A stretch of DNA of 64,000 nt, from NCBI RefSeq assembly GCF_002909255.1, contig NZ_PIOB01000005.1, forward strand, positions 124,001 through 188,000, given 5' to 3'. Under the pieces are notes generated by a model that was given only the letters and a program-made list of their open reading frames with translations, did no database searches and was not told the DNA's origin. This stretch comes from Arenibacter hampyeongensis. Lineage in GTDB: Bacteria > Bacteroidota > Bacteroidia > Flavobacteriales > Flavobacteriaceae. Shown here piece after piece: positions 9,050-16,592 of this stretch. The position numbers and the translations under genes were made by a program. How positions within the stretch are numbered: the first letter of the stretch is position 1; each line of letters opens with the position of its first letter.

Positions 9050-9973
9050 TTAAGGAATAGTATTGCCCACGGCCAAGCGGCTGGTATGGTCCATGATTCC
9101 CAAGGCATTCAAGGCCGATCTTGCTTCTTCCAATTCTTTTGGCGAAAGGGTTGCATGTGGAAATCTACTGGGGCCACAATCCACGCCCAAGACCTTCATA
9201 AAGGATTTGGCCGCCCCATTAAAACCACCTTTTGCATTTAGGGTATCCACGAACTTCATGGATTTTTCCTGAAGGGCCGCAGCCAACTTATGGTCGTTGT
9301 TTTGGAAGGCCTCTATGATGGATAAATACAAGGGCGCCAAATGGTTGTAGGTGCTACCTACCCAGCCTTCGGCTCCCAAAGGAAGACTCGCCAATAAGAT
9401 TTCATCAAAACCAAACAGAATATTATAGGCGCCATTATCAAAATCCTTACAATATTTATAGTCTATCAGGTTATTGTTGGTAAACTTGATCCCTGCAAAG
9501 TTTGGAATTTCCTGGGAGGCCAATCCCAAAAATTCGTGCATGAGGAAATTGGCACCGGTCAATACCGGTATGTGATAGTAATAAAAGGGAGTGTTGGGAG
9601 CGCAACTCGCAATCTCTTTGCAGTACTCCAACAAACTTTTTAACGAACTAAGTCTAAAGTAATAAGGGGCCAATGCTGCTATGGCATCTACCTTTTGGGC
9701 AGAATGTGTTGCCAAGGCTTTGGCTTCCTTTAAACTATTATGTCCAACGTGGTTTACCAGAAAAAAGTCGTTTGGTTTGTTCGCGGCCCATTCAGTGATA
9801 ATATCTTTCCTTTCTTTAGTGGTTAAAGAAACAAAATCGCCGGTGGATCCGTTTACAAAGGCCCCTTTGACCTTGTTGTTTTTCAAAAATTGGCCGTATT
9901 CGGAGATTATACCCAAATTTATTGAGGTATCCTTATGCATAGGTGCATAGGTAGCGGCTATTAATCCTTTCAT
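9050..9973 (-). CDS. nanA: N-acetylneuraminate lyase
   Basis: A 307-residue class I aldolase of the DHDPS/NAL family that splits N-acetylneuraminate into ManNAc and pyruvate. The Schiff-base lysine is K163 (AGIKFTN), the catalytic tyrosine Y133 lies in YYYHIP, and NGSTGDF at 41-47 binds the pyruvate carboxylate. The YYHIP signature and the sialidase, epimerase and acetylesterase neighbours favour sialate lyase over dihydrodipicolinate synthase. It is cytoplasmic. It is separated from susD by 212 bases that hold a terminator-like hairpin and a candidate operator. The lyase and downstream enzymes may therefore be expressed partly from their own promoter. Confidence 0.92.
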   Translation of the reverse strand: MKGLIAATYAPMHKDTSINLGIISEYGQFLKNNKVKGAFVNGSTGDFVSLTTKERKDIITEWAANKPNDFFLVNHVGHNSLKEAKALATHSAQKVDAIAALAPYYFRLSSLKSLLEYCKEIASCAPNTPFYYYHIPVLTGANFLMHEFLGLASQEIPNFAGIKFTNNNLIDYKYCKDFDNGAYNILFGFDEILLASLPLGAEGWVGSTYNHLAPLYLSIIEAFQNNDHKLAAALQEKSMKFVDTLNAKGGFNGAAKSFMKVLGVDCGPSRFPHATLSPKELEEARSALNALGIMDHTSRLAVGNTIP

Positions 9974-9988
9974 TTATTTAGTTTTTAT

Positions 9989-10005
9989 TATGTATTACAA
10001 AATAC
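9989..10005. promoter_or_regulatory. Candidate GntR-type operator before nanA (degenerate)
   Basis: On the plus strand the site reads TATGTATTACAAAATAC. It shares its first 11 bases with the palindrome at 611-623 and also contains a TGTATT/AATACA inverted repeat. It lies 16 bases before the nanA start codon on the leftward strand, a position that fits repression. It is less symmetric than the other two copies, so confidence is lower. Confidence 0.4.
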
Positions 10006-10117
10006 AATTACGCACAAAGATTTCATTCTCCCAAAATAAATTAATCAACACTTGGCATTTGGTTTAATCAATTTGGGTAATTTTTATTGGATGGTTTTAA
10101 TTGTGGAATTAAAGCTT

Positions 10118-10151
10118 AAAAAGGATTCCAAAAAAAATGGAACCCTTTTTT
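10118..10151 (-). terminator. Rho-independent terminator or attenuator between susD and nanA
   Basis: Read leftward, AAAAAGGGTTCCA and TGGAATCCTTTTT pair as a 13-base stem with one G-U wobble around a seven-T loop, and the stem ends in a U-rich tail. It sits 35 bases beyond the susD stop and 145 bases before nanA. It could end or reduce transcription from the susCD promoter, making receptor genes more abundant than enzyme genes. Confidence 0.7.
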
Positions 10152-10185
10152 CAGCAAACAACTCAATTCAAACTAACTCAATATT

Positions 10186-11688
10186 TTAATTGTATCCCGG
10201 AGTTTGTTCCAGTAAAGGGTTTCTTCCGATCATGTCCAAGGTTATAGGCAATAACAGTTTGTATTCGTCCCCTGGATTTAAGAAGTCTATATTATCCAAA
10301 ACATAACTATCGCCGGCTCTTCTTAGATCCCACCATCTTTTGCCTTCGGCCAGAAACTCCTTATAGCGTTCTTCCAAGATGGCATTGGTGTTCTCGGTAG
10401 GTGTACCATTGCTATATCCATGTATAGCTCCAACATAATTAGCGCCATAAGCTCTTTGTCTGACAAGGTTTATTTCGGTTGAAGGGTCCTGGTTCAAATA
10501 GTTTTTTGCTTCCGCAATCATTAAAAGAACATCGGCATATCTATATAAGGGAACATCATTGTCTGAAATCCGTATGCTGCCATCTACAGTACCTGCAAAC
10601 TTGTTGATTACCGAGCCAAAGTATTTGGAGGCATCATAAATTGGATATCCGAGTCCCCCATTGTCATCGGTATACAATCTGATAAAGGTAGCATTTTTTC
10701 TACTGTCCAAATTGTCGTCCGTTAGTAGTAATACTTCTTCCGACGGTCCATATCGGTTTCCGCCGTTTACCACAAAATCGGCCATGGAATTTCCATTGTT
10801 ATCAAATTGCGGCTGTATTTCTGTACTCCTACCGGTTAAAAGGCTGTAGAAATTAGTAGACTGATCCTGTTCGTATTGTACGGCAAAAATAAATTCGGAA
10901 TTGTTTTCATTCTCGGTAGACCAGAGATCCGAAAAGTTGGGTTCCAAGGAGACGCCCATACCGGCAATTTGTTGTAAGGCTCCAATAGCAGTATTATAAT
11001 CTGCAGTGCCGCCTCCTAATAAGTTGCCCGACCAAATAAAAACATCGCCTTTTAAAGCCATGGTTGCAGCTTTTGACCAATACACTTTTTTGCCTTTCCA
11101 AAAGGAATTATCGGGGCCAAAGGCATCCAAGGAAGCCTGTAGGTCTGCTTTTATCAAAGTCATAACCTCAGATTGTGGGGCTCTTGGTTTGCTCAAGCCT
11201 TCTGGGTCCGTAGTGGCCAAAGGTTCCGTAGATATCGGTACATCTCCCCAAGTCTTCAATAAGGTATAGTAATATAGGGCACGTAGGCCGTAGGCTTGTC
11301 CGAGCATATGATTTCTTTCTGCATTGTCTTCAAATTCTATGGAAGGAACATTGATCAAAAAATCATTTACTTGATGGATTTTGGTGTACAAGCCGGCCCA
11401 TCCACCAAATGGTGCAGTGGACTCCGTTATATTGGATTCGATCAATTCAAGATTTGCAGGGGATTCAAAGGTTTGTCCTCCCCAAACATCACTTCGTATT
11501 TCACCCAATAGCCACATAGTACTATTGGCACCTCTTAATGCACCGTATAGTCCCGTATGGGCAGCACGGGCACCGTTTTCACTATCCCAAAAACCGGATG
11601 AGGTAAGTTCACTGGGCGGGTTGAGTTCCAATTCATTGTCGCAGGCACTAAATAGGGCCAATGTTAGTATGATATATAAATATTTCAT
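10186..11688 (-). CDS. SusD/RagB-family surface glycan-binding lipoprotein
   Basis: A 500-residue outer-surface lipoprotein with a lipobox ending at C16 (ALFSAC). The N-terminal half is rich in the helical TPR-like pattern of the family, for example ARAAHTGLYGALRG and AYGLRALYYYTLLKTWGDVP. The C-terminal region contains the usual RYADVLLMIAEAKNYL and ERYKEFLAEGKRWWDLRR motifs. It caps the SusC partner encoded 11 bases upstream and helps capture ligand. Gene context suggests sialylated glycan or free sialic acid. A terminator-like hairpin follows the gene. Confidence 0.93.
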   Translation of the reverse strand: MKYLYIILTLALFSACDNELELNPPSELTSSGFWDSENGARAAHTGLYGALRGANSTMWLLGEIRSDVWGGQTFESPANLELIESNITESTAPFGGWAGLYTKIHQVNDFLINVPSIEFEDNAERNHMLGQAYGLRALYYYTLLKTWGDVPISTEPLATTDPEGLSKPRAPQSEVMTLIKADLQASLDAFGPDNSFWKGKKVYWSKAATMALKGDVFIWSGNLLGGGTADYNTAIGALQQIAGMGVSLEPNFSDLWSTENENNSEFIFAVQYEQDQSTNFYSLLTGRSTEIQPQFDNNGNSMADFVVNGGNRYGPSEEVLLLTDDNLDSRKNATFIRLYTDDNGGLGYPIYDASKYFGSVINKFAGTVDGSIRISDNDVPLYRYADVLLMIAEAKNYLNQDPSTEINLVRQRAYGANYVGAIHGYSNGTPTENTNAILEERYKEFLAEGKRWWDLRRAGDSYVLDNIDFLNPGDEYKLLLPITLDMIGRNPLLEQTPGYN

Positions 11689-11699
11689 GTTGTTAAGTT

Positions 11700-14600
11700 T
11701 TAAAATGTTAGATTGAGACCAATGGTGATGGTTCTTGGTACTGGAAACTCTCCGGCCTGATAGCCTCCTTCCTCAGGAGTATCGCCGCTATAACTTTTAA
11801 AGTAATGTAAATTACTTCCCGTTAGGTACAGGCTTAGTTGACTTATTTTGTCGTTAAAGGCTTTTGTGGGAAGATCGTAGCTTAGGGTGACTTCCCTTAA
11901 GGCCAAATAATCTCCCTTTTCCCAAAAACGGCTGTTGACCGTAGCTTCATTTCCCCTGAAGATATTTCGTTGGGCATCTACAAAGACAAAACGGGGTATA
12001 TCGGTATTGGTGTTTTCTGGAGTCCACGATTTTAGGATCAGGGCATCCTGATTTAGGTTTCCTTGGGTCTGTGCGAGACCTTTACCTCGAATATGGTTGT
12101 ATATGATATGGCCAGTGGCAAAATCTGTTTTTACAAATAACCCGAAGTTTTTGTATTTAAAGTTTGAGGTAATTCCCCCGATGAAATCTGGAGTAGTCCT
12201 GCCAATGACCTTTTTGTCGAAACTATTAATAGTATTGTCATTATTGGTATCTACCCAGGCAACATCCCCAGGGTATCGTTGGGTGCCATTTGGCAATAAA
12301 TCGTCCTGTCTTCCGGCATGGGCATCTACTGCAGCTTGATCGGCATAGATGTAATCCTGGACATAAGTAATTACCAAATCTTGACCAACCCTTTGTCCTT
12401 CCTGTAGGCCGCCTACCCATTCCAGCTCCCCGGTTTTGGGATTATTGATCTGTACCCCTCCCTGTCTGTTCAATTCATTGTCGTTTTCGGGAAGTGCTAC
12501 CACAAAGTTTTTGCTATGGGATACGGTAGCTCCAATTTGCCATTGTGTATTTTCATTTCTGATGACATCGGCGTTTAATTGTAGCTCAAAACCTTTATTT
12601 CTTAAGGTACCGTTATTGGTTCTTATAGATCCATAACCGGTCCAGTAAGGAAGGGTAAGGTTAGATATCTTATTTTTTACATCCCTAATAAAATAATCTC
12701 CCAATACGCTTATGCGGTTGTTGAAAAAAGAAACATCCAAACCGGCATTGAAGGTGGTAGAACGCTCCCATTGAAGGTCCAAGGTAGGTAGGCCTGTATT
12801 GGCATATCCTGTTTGTCCATCATATATCCCTTGGTTGCCATAGGAACCATATACCACATAATTGGCCGATCGGGGGTTATTTTGATCTGGAGCCAAGGAT
12901 TCCAAGTTTCCGTTTACCCCATAGCTCAATCTTGGTTTAAAGTTGGAGATTACCTTTGCAAGGGATGAATTGGCAAAGAAATTTTCATTGTGTGCGTTCC
13001 ACCCCACGGATACACCAGGGAAGAACCCATATTTATTGTTCGCCAATTGGGAAGAACCGTCGTATCTATAGGTGAATCCGACTAAGTATTTATCGGCGAA
13101 ATCATAGTTAAGGCGACCAAAGGTAGAAATAATCACGTTCTCAGTTTCAAAGCTGCTAGGAGTACCTACAGCTTCACTACCGGCATTCATCGTATAGATC
13201 AGATCGGTAGGGGAATTTTGGGTAGCTGCGGACAGACTAAAGAAGTTATCCTTGTAGTATTCGCCCCCTAACAACAAATTAAAACTGTGGTCATTTATTG
13301 CTTTGGTGTAATTTAAGGTACCGGTAAGTTGATTGCGTAGGGTTCTTCCCAAGCTTGCCGAGGCATTTCTGGTCGTGATCAGCGTATTTCCATTAAGGAA
13401 GGCCTTGTTAAACGCTTCATTGTGATTGTTAATGGTGAAATGGCTTCCTATTATAGAGGCTGTAAGATCCGAATATATCTTCCAATCCAATCCTACCGAT
13501 GCGGACAAGCGCTGTTCCAGATTTTTTCGGATGAATTTGTCCTGATAGTATAGAGGGTTGCCAAATCCGCTATTGGTTCCCTGATTTAATTCTGTAGACA
13601 AACTACCATCTTCGTTGTTGTTGTAGGTCCTAGAGGTGGGAGCCTGACCAGCAAATCTTCTAAAAACCGTGTCATCACCACCCAAGGGACTTCGATTCAA
13701 ATTGGAATGGGAATATAGGATGTTGGAATTCACCTTTAATTTCTCCGAAATATTGTATGAAGCGGTAAATTTTCCCGAATATCTCTTGAACCCTGAACCC
13801 AATATCAACCCTTCATTGTCCAAATAACCCAATCCCAAATAATAACTTCCCTTTTCATTGCCACCATCAAAAGAGAGGTAGTGGTCAATAGATTGGCTGC
13901 TTTGGTAAATATTATCGCTTACATCATTTTCCAAGAATAGAATCTCCCTACTTGGATCTAAAGGATCTGTTACGGTACCCCATCCTGGATAGTTGAGCAG
14001 ATAACTATTGTTGTTATCCAAAAATTGGGTGGTAAAGGGGGAATTGGTGGTGTTGCCTCCAGTTCCAAAGGCGGTTGCCCCATCTATAAATGCTCCAAAT
14101 CCAGTGGGTTGGTTGGTGGCTTCCCTATAATATTGAACTGCTTGCCTATTATACTTAATAAAGTCAGCAGCACCTATATAATCCGGAGTTTCCCGTTTTC
14201 TGTTAATACTGTATTTTTGTTTATAATTTATACTACTTTTTCCTATTTGGCCGGTCTTGGTAGTTACAAGGATAACCCCGTTGGCCGATCTGGCCCCATA
14301 GATTGCAGTGGCTGCGGCATCTTTTAGTACTTCTATGGATTCTATGTCGTCTGCATTAAGTGCATAGAAACTTCCGGGGATACCATCAATTAAAACAAGG
14401 GGAGAACCGGAACCGTCAAAATTGGTACCCCCACGTAGGATAATGGAAGGAGTGGATCCGGGCTGTCCGGTATTATTGGTTACCCTAAGTCCTGCAATGG
14501 TTCCTTGCAGGGCCGTTGCCGCATTGGATCTTGTGGACGTTTCCAATATGCGGGTGTCCAATTTGGCTACCGAAGTGGTCATTTTGGCCCTGGATTGGGA

Positions 14601-14999
14601 TCCGTAGCCGGTAACGACCACTTCGTCCAGTAGGGCAGCGTCTTCTTGTAGGACTGCATTTATTGTGGATTGATCGCCTACGGTAATAGATTGTGATGTG
14701 AATCCTAAATAGCTAAATATTAGAACATCGCTTGTACTGGCCATAATGATGTAGTTGCCATCAAAATCACTTTGGGTCCCTGTTGAGGTCCCCTTGACCA
14801 AGACATTGGCTCCGGGTAGCGGTTGTCCGCTTCCGTCGGATATGGTTCCAGTTATTTCTTTTTGCTGGGCAAAGGTTAGGCCAAAGGTCAGTAAAAGAAT
14901 AGAAGTGAATACCAAAGAAGGGGACTTGGTTGTTTTTTTGTTTTGAACGGACTTGGTAGTAGGTCCATTTCCTGTCCATGGTTTTTTAAGATGCTTCAT
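11700..14999 (-). CDS. SusC/RagA-family TonB-dependent receptor (sialic-acid locus)
   Basis: A 1099-residue outer-membrane transporter. After a long basic leader of about 30 residues and a hydrophobic signal segment ending near FAQQ at 45, a CarboxypepD_reg-like domain covers about 48-125. It contains the family signature GANVLVKGTSTGTQSDFDG. The plug domain follows, with DEVVVTGYGSQ and IESIEVLKDAAATAIYGARS, and then a long beta-barrel ending in a terminal phenylalanine (IGLNLTF). It should import oligosaccharide or sialic acid with energy from TonB. It is the first gene of the leftward operon, and its promoter region carries a candidate GntR-type operator at 15064-15076. Confidence 0.94.
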   Translation of the reverse strand: MKHLKKPWTGNGPTTKSVQNKKTTKSPSLVFTSILLLTFGLTFAQQKEITGTISDGSGQPLPGANVLVKGTSTGTQSDFDGNYIIMASTSDVLIFSYLGFTSQSITVGDQSTINAVLQEDAALLDEVVVTGYGSQSRAKMTTSVAKLDTRILETSTRSNAATALQGTIAGLRVTNNTGQPGSTPSIILRGGTNFDGSGSPLVLIDGIPGSFYALNADDIESIEVLKDAAATAIYGARSANGVILVTTKTGQIGKSSINYKQKYSINRKRETPDYIGAADFIKYNRQAVQYYREATNQPTGFGAFIDGATAFGTGGNTTNSPFTTQFLDNNNSYLLNYPGWGTVTDPLDPSREILFLENDVSDNIYQSSQSIDHYLSFDGGNEKGSYYLGLGYLDNEGLILGSGFKRYSGKFTASYNISEKLKVNSNILYSHSNLNRSPLGGDDTVFRRFAGQAPTSRTYNNNEDGSLSTELNQGTNSGFGNPLYYQDKFIRKNLEQRLSASVGLDWKIYSDLTASIIGSHFTINNHNEAFNKAFLNGNTLITTRNASASLGRTLRNQLTGTLNYTKAINDHSFNLLLGGEYYKDNFFSLSAATQNSPTDLIYTMNAGSEAVGTPSSFETENVIISTFGRLNYDFADKYLVGFTYRYDGSSQLANNKYGFFPGVSVGWNAHNENFFANSSLAKVISNFKPRLSYGVNGNLESLAPDQNNPRSANYVVYGSYGNQGIYDGQTGYANTGLPTLDLQWERSTTFNAGLDVSFFNNRISVLGDYFIRDVKNKISNLTLPYWTGYGSIRTNNGTLRNKGFELQLNADVIRNENTQWQIGATVSHSKNFVVALPENDNELNRQGGVQINNPKTGELEWVGGLQEGQRVGQDLVITYVQDYIYADQAAVDAHAGRQDDLLPNGTQRYPGDVAWVDTNNDNTINSFDKKVIGRTTPDFIGGITSNFKYKNFGLFVKTDFATGHIIYNHIRGKGLAQTQGNLNQDALILKSWTPENTNTDIPRFVFVDAQRNIFRGNEATVNSRFWEKGDYLALREVTLSYDLPTKAFNDKISQLSLYLTGSNLHYFKSYSGDTPEEGGYQAGEFPVPRTITIGLNLTF

Positions 15000-15063
15000 A
15001 AAAAGGATGTGTTTGAGTTATCATATCTGTTAGATTTTGGGCAATATATAAATTTTATATTAT

Positions 15064-15076
15064 TATGTTATACATA
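15064..15076. promoter_or_regulatory. Candidate GntR-type operator before sialic-acid susC (TATGTTATACATA)
   Basis: TATGT and ACATA arms are separated by three bases. The site lies 65 bases before the susC start codon read leftward. Aligned with 611-623, it shares TATGT, TACATA and a following CAT three bases later. The match between the regulator promoter and the susC promoter supports a common repressor, probably the FadR-type protein encoded at 743. Confidence 0.5.
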
Positions 15077-15359
15077 ATGCATATAAAAATTACAATTTTA
15101 ACATATATAAATGATTTTTATGCTATTCTATTTTAAAATATAATTTTTAGGCATAAATAATATATAATTATGTTTATGTAATAGAGGTCCTTGTTTTGCC
15201 AAGGTTGAGTTGGCTGGGTTTTGGGAGAGCAGGATAATTGTAATTTATAGGTGTCGTGGGGGTATTGAGTATACGCAGATTCTAAACCTTGGCATACTGC
15301 GGGGCAGGATAATGAGCATTCCCACAACCTTTTTTGTAGGTTTTACAACAAAAATATGG

Positions 15360-15382
15360 TCTAGAATAAAGAAGATTCTAGA
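15360..15382. repeat. Perfect inverted repeat before the small outer-membrane protein gene
   Basis: TCTAGAAT and ATTCTAGA are separated by seven bases and end 32 bases before the ATG at 15415. It could be an operator or a short 5' untranslated hairpin. No U-run follows, so it is not a terminator. Confidence 0.4.
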
Positions 15383-15414
15383 TTTATACCAAACCAAAAT
15401 AAAAACCAACATTT

Positions 15415-15915
15415 ATGAAAAAAGTACTTGTAACCCTTGTTTTTGCACTTTTGGGAATGGGATTGTTTGCCCAAAAGGGTTTGAAATTGGGAATTCACGG
15501 GGGGCTGCCCTTGGATGAATTTCAAGATGAGCTTAGCCTTGTTGCCGGAGTGGATCTGGGATATAGATGGGGATTGAGTGAAATTATAGACCTTGGGGTT
15601 ATGGTAGGTTTTGTAAATGGTTTCCCGGAGAAATATGATCAGGAGCTCTTCGCTGAGGATTTGCCCAACATTCAATTTATGCCCCTTGCCGCCTCTGTTA
15701 GATTTTGGACATCCAATTCGTTCTCTCTAGGGGGTGATATTGGTCAGGCTATCGGAATAAACGATGGTAATGAAGGTGGATTGTACTATCGGCCAATAAT
15801 AGCTTATTTAATGGGGGCCCAAACCGAAGTTAATTTATCTTATACCGGTATTGCCATGGATGGTGCCACGTGGTCGACCATTAACTTAGGGGTGCTCTAT
15901 ACTTTCGATTTTTAA
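15415..15915 (+). CDS. Small predicted outer-membrane beta-barrel protein, function unknown
   Basis: A 166-residue protein with a clear signal peptide (MKKVLVTLVFALLGMGLFAQ). The mature part alternates hydrophobic and polar residues and has frequent glycines and aromatics. It ends in VLYTFDF, with a terminal phenylalanine typical of outer-membrane barrels. At about 146 mature residues it is the size of an eight-stranded barrel. I do not recognise a named family. It stands alone between two divergent or unrelated units, so context gives no function. The coding frame is convincing because of the signal peptide and the strand-like pattern. Confidence 0.7.
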   Translation: MKKVLVTLVFALLGMGLFAQKGLKLGIHGGLPLDEFQDELSLVAGVDLGYRWGLSEIIDLGVMVGFVNGFPEKYDQELFAEDLPNIQFMPLAASVRFWTSNSFSLGGDIGQAIGINDGNEGGLYYRPIIAYLMGAQTEVNLSYTGIAMDGATWSTINLGVLYTFDF

Positions 15916-16592
15916 AAGGTTCCTGGTTCTACCGGGGTTTATACCGTATAGTTACCCTTGTCCATATTGCTATTATTCCTTATCTAGTCAGCATTAGGTT
16001 GAATAGGACGACTTTGCTTTTCGTCGGCCTAGCTTTGCAACGGTCCTACCTATGTTAAGTTATGGTTACCGAGCTATAAAATGTCAATTGGTGCTGTCCA
16101 GGAATTTCAGCATATTAATTTCCTATGTATATGTTTATCTAAATACTTTGTAATCAGCTATATATATAAAAGAATTCTTTTGTTGTTTATAACTCTGGTC
16201 AAATTTATTTCTTCCTTTTACCTATATATGTTGCTCTGGAAAAGAATCCTGGATCAAAATAGAGAACCGGTTATTAAAATGTAAAGCCAAGGTAAAATCA
16301 TAAAATCGCGCCATTTTCATAACGGCATTTATATAGTTTTGCCGCGTATAACCAATTCAATTAATTAATCGGTACTCTAAATTTAGGAGCAAAGTAAAGG
16401 ACTGTAGTTTTTTTCCAAGGGAGGAAAGGAGTTAAATCAGCTTAATCACAACATGTTTTTGTGTCAGTAAGAAATTTCCTCCAAATCTATTGGTGTGCAA
16501 ACCTTTGCATTGTTTTTTAACACCTTTCGATTCCGATATCGTTAATTATGTGTTAATTTGGTTAAGACAAAACTAATTTAAACCTTAAAAAT
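15916..16592. other. 677-base intergenic region before the orphan susC
   Basis: No gene is supported. A possible structured segment lies at about 16004-16048, where TAGGAC can pair with GTCCTA and GACGA with TCGTC; the two pairings compete in part, so the fold is uncertain. A LacI-type palindrome lies at 16496-16509. The last 80 bases should contain the promoter of the susC gene at 16593. The open frame at 16081-16284 is A+T-rich and looks accidental. Confidence 0.55.
16496..16509 (+). promoter_or_regulatory. Candidate LacI-family operator before orphan susC (TGCAAACCTTTGCA)
   Basis: A 14-base palindrome with TGCAAA/TTTGCA arms lies 83 bases before the susC start. The identical 14-mer occurs before iolJ (33283-33296), and its reverse complement before the GH92 gene (59910-59923). 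In each case it reads the same way relative to the downstream gene. The flanks of the susC and iolJ copies also match, with only three differences over 27 bases. The form is typical of LacI-type operators, and a LacI-type regulator is encoded downstream at 21479. Confidence 0.65.

Larger units (their letters stand above)
15000..15414. other. Divergent intergenic region between susC and the small outer-membrane protein gene
   Basis: 415 bases without a convincing gene. The left half (15030-15180) is extremely A+T-rich and should hold the promoter of the leftward susC, including the palindrome at 15064-15076. The right half is less A+T-rich. It holds a perfect 8-base inverted repeat (15360-15382) close to the start of the rightward gene. 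Short reading frames here lack any family features. Confidence 0.6.

Noticed and set aside
16081-16284. 67-residue open frame, hydrophobic and A+T-rich
   Set aside because: No signal peptide logic, no family motif, many rare-looking hydrophobic and aromatic runs; probably chance in an A+T-rich gap.
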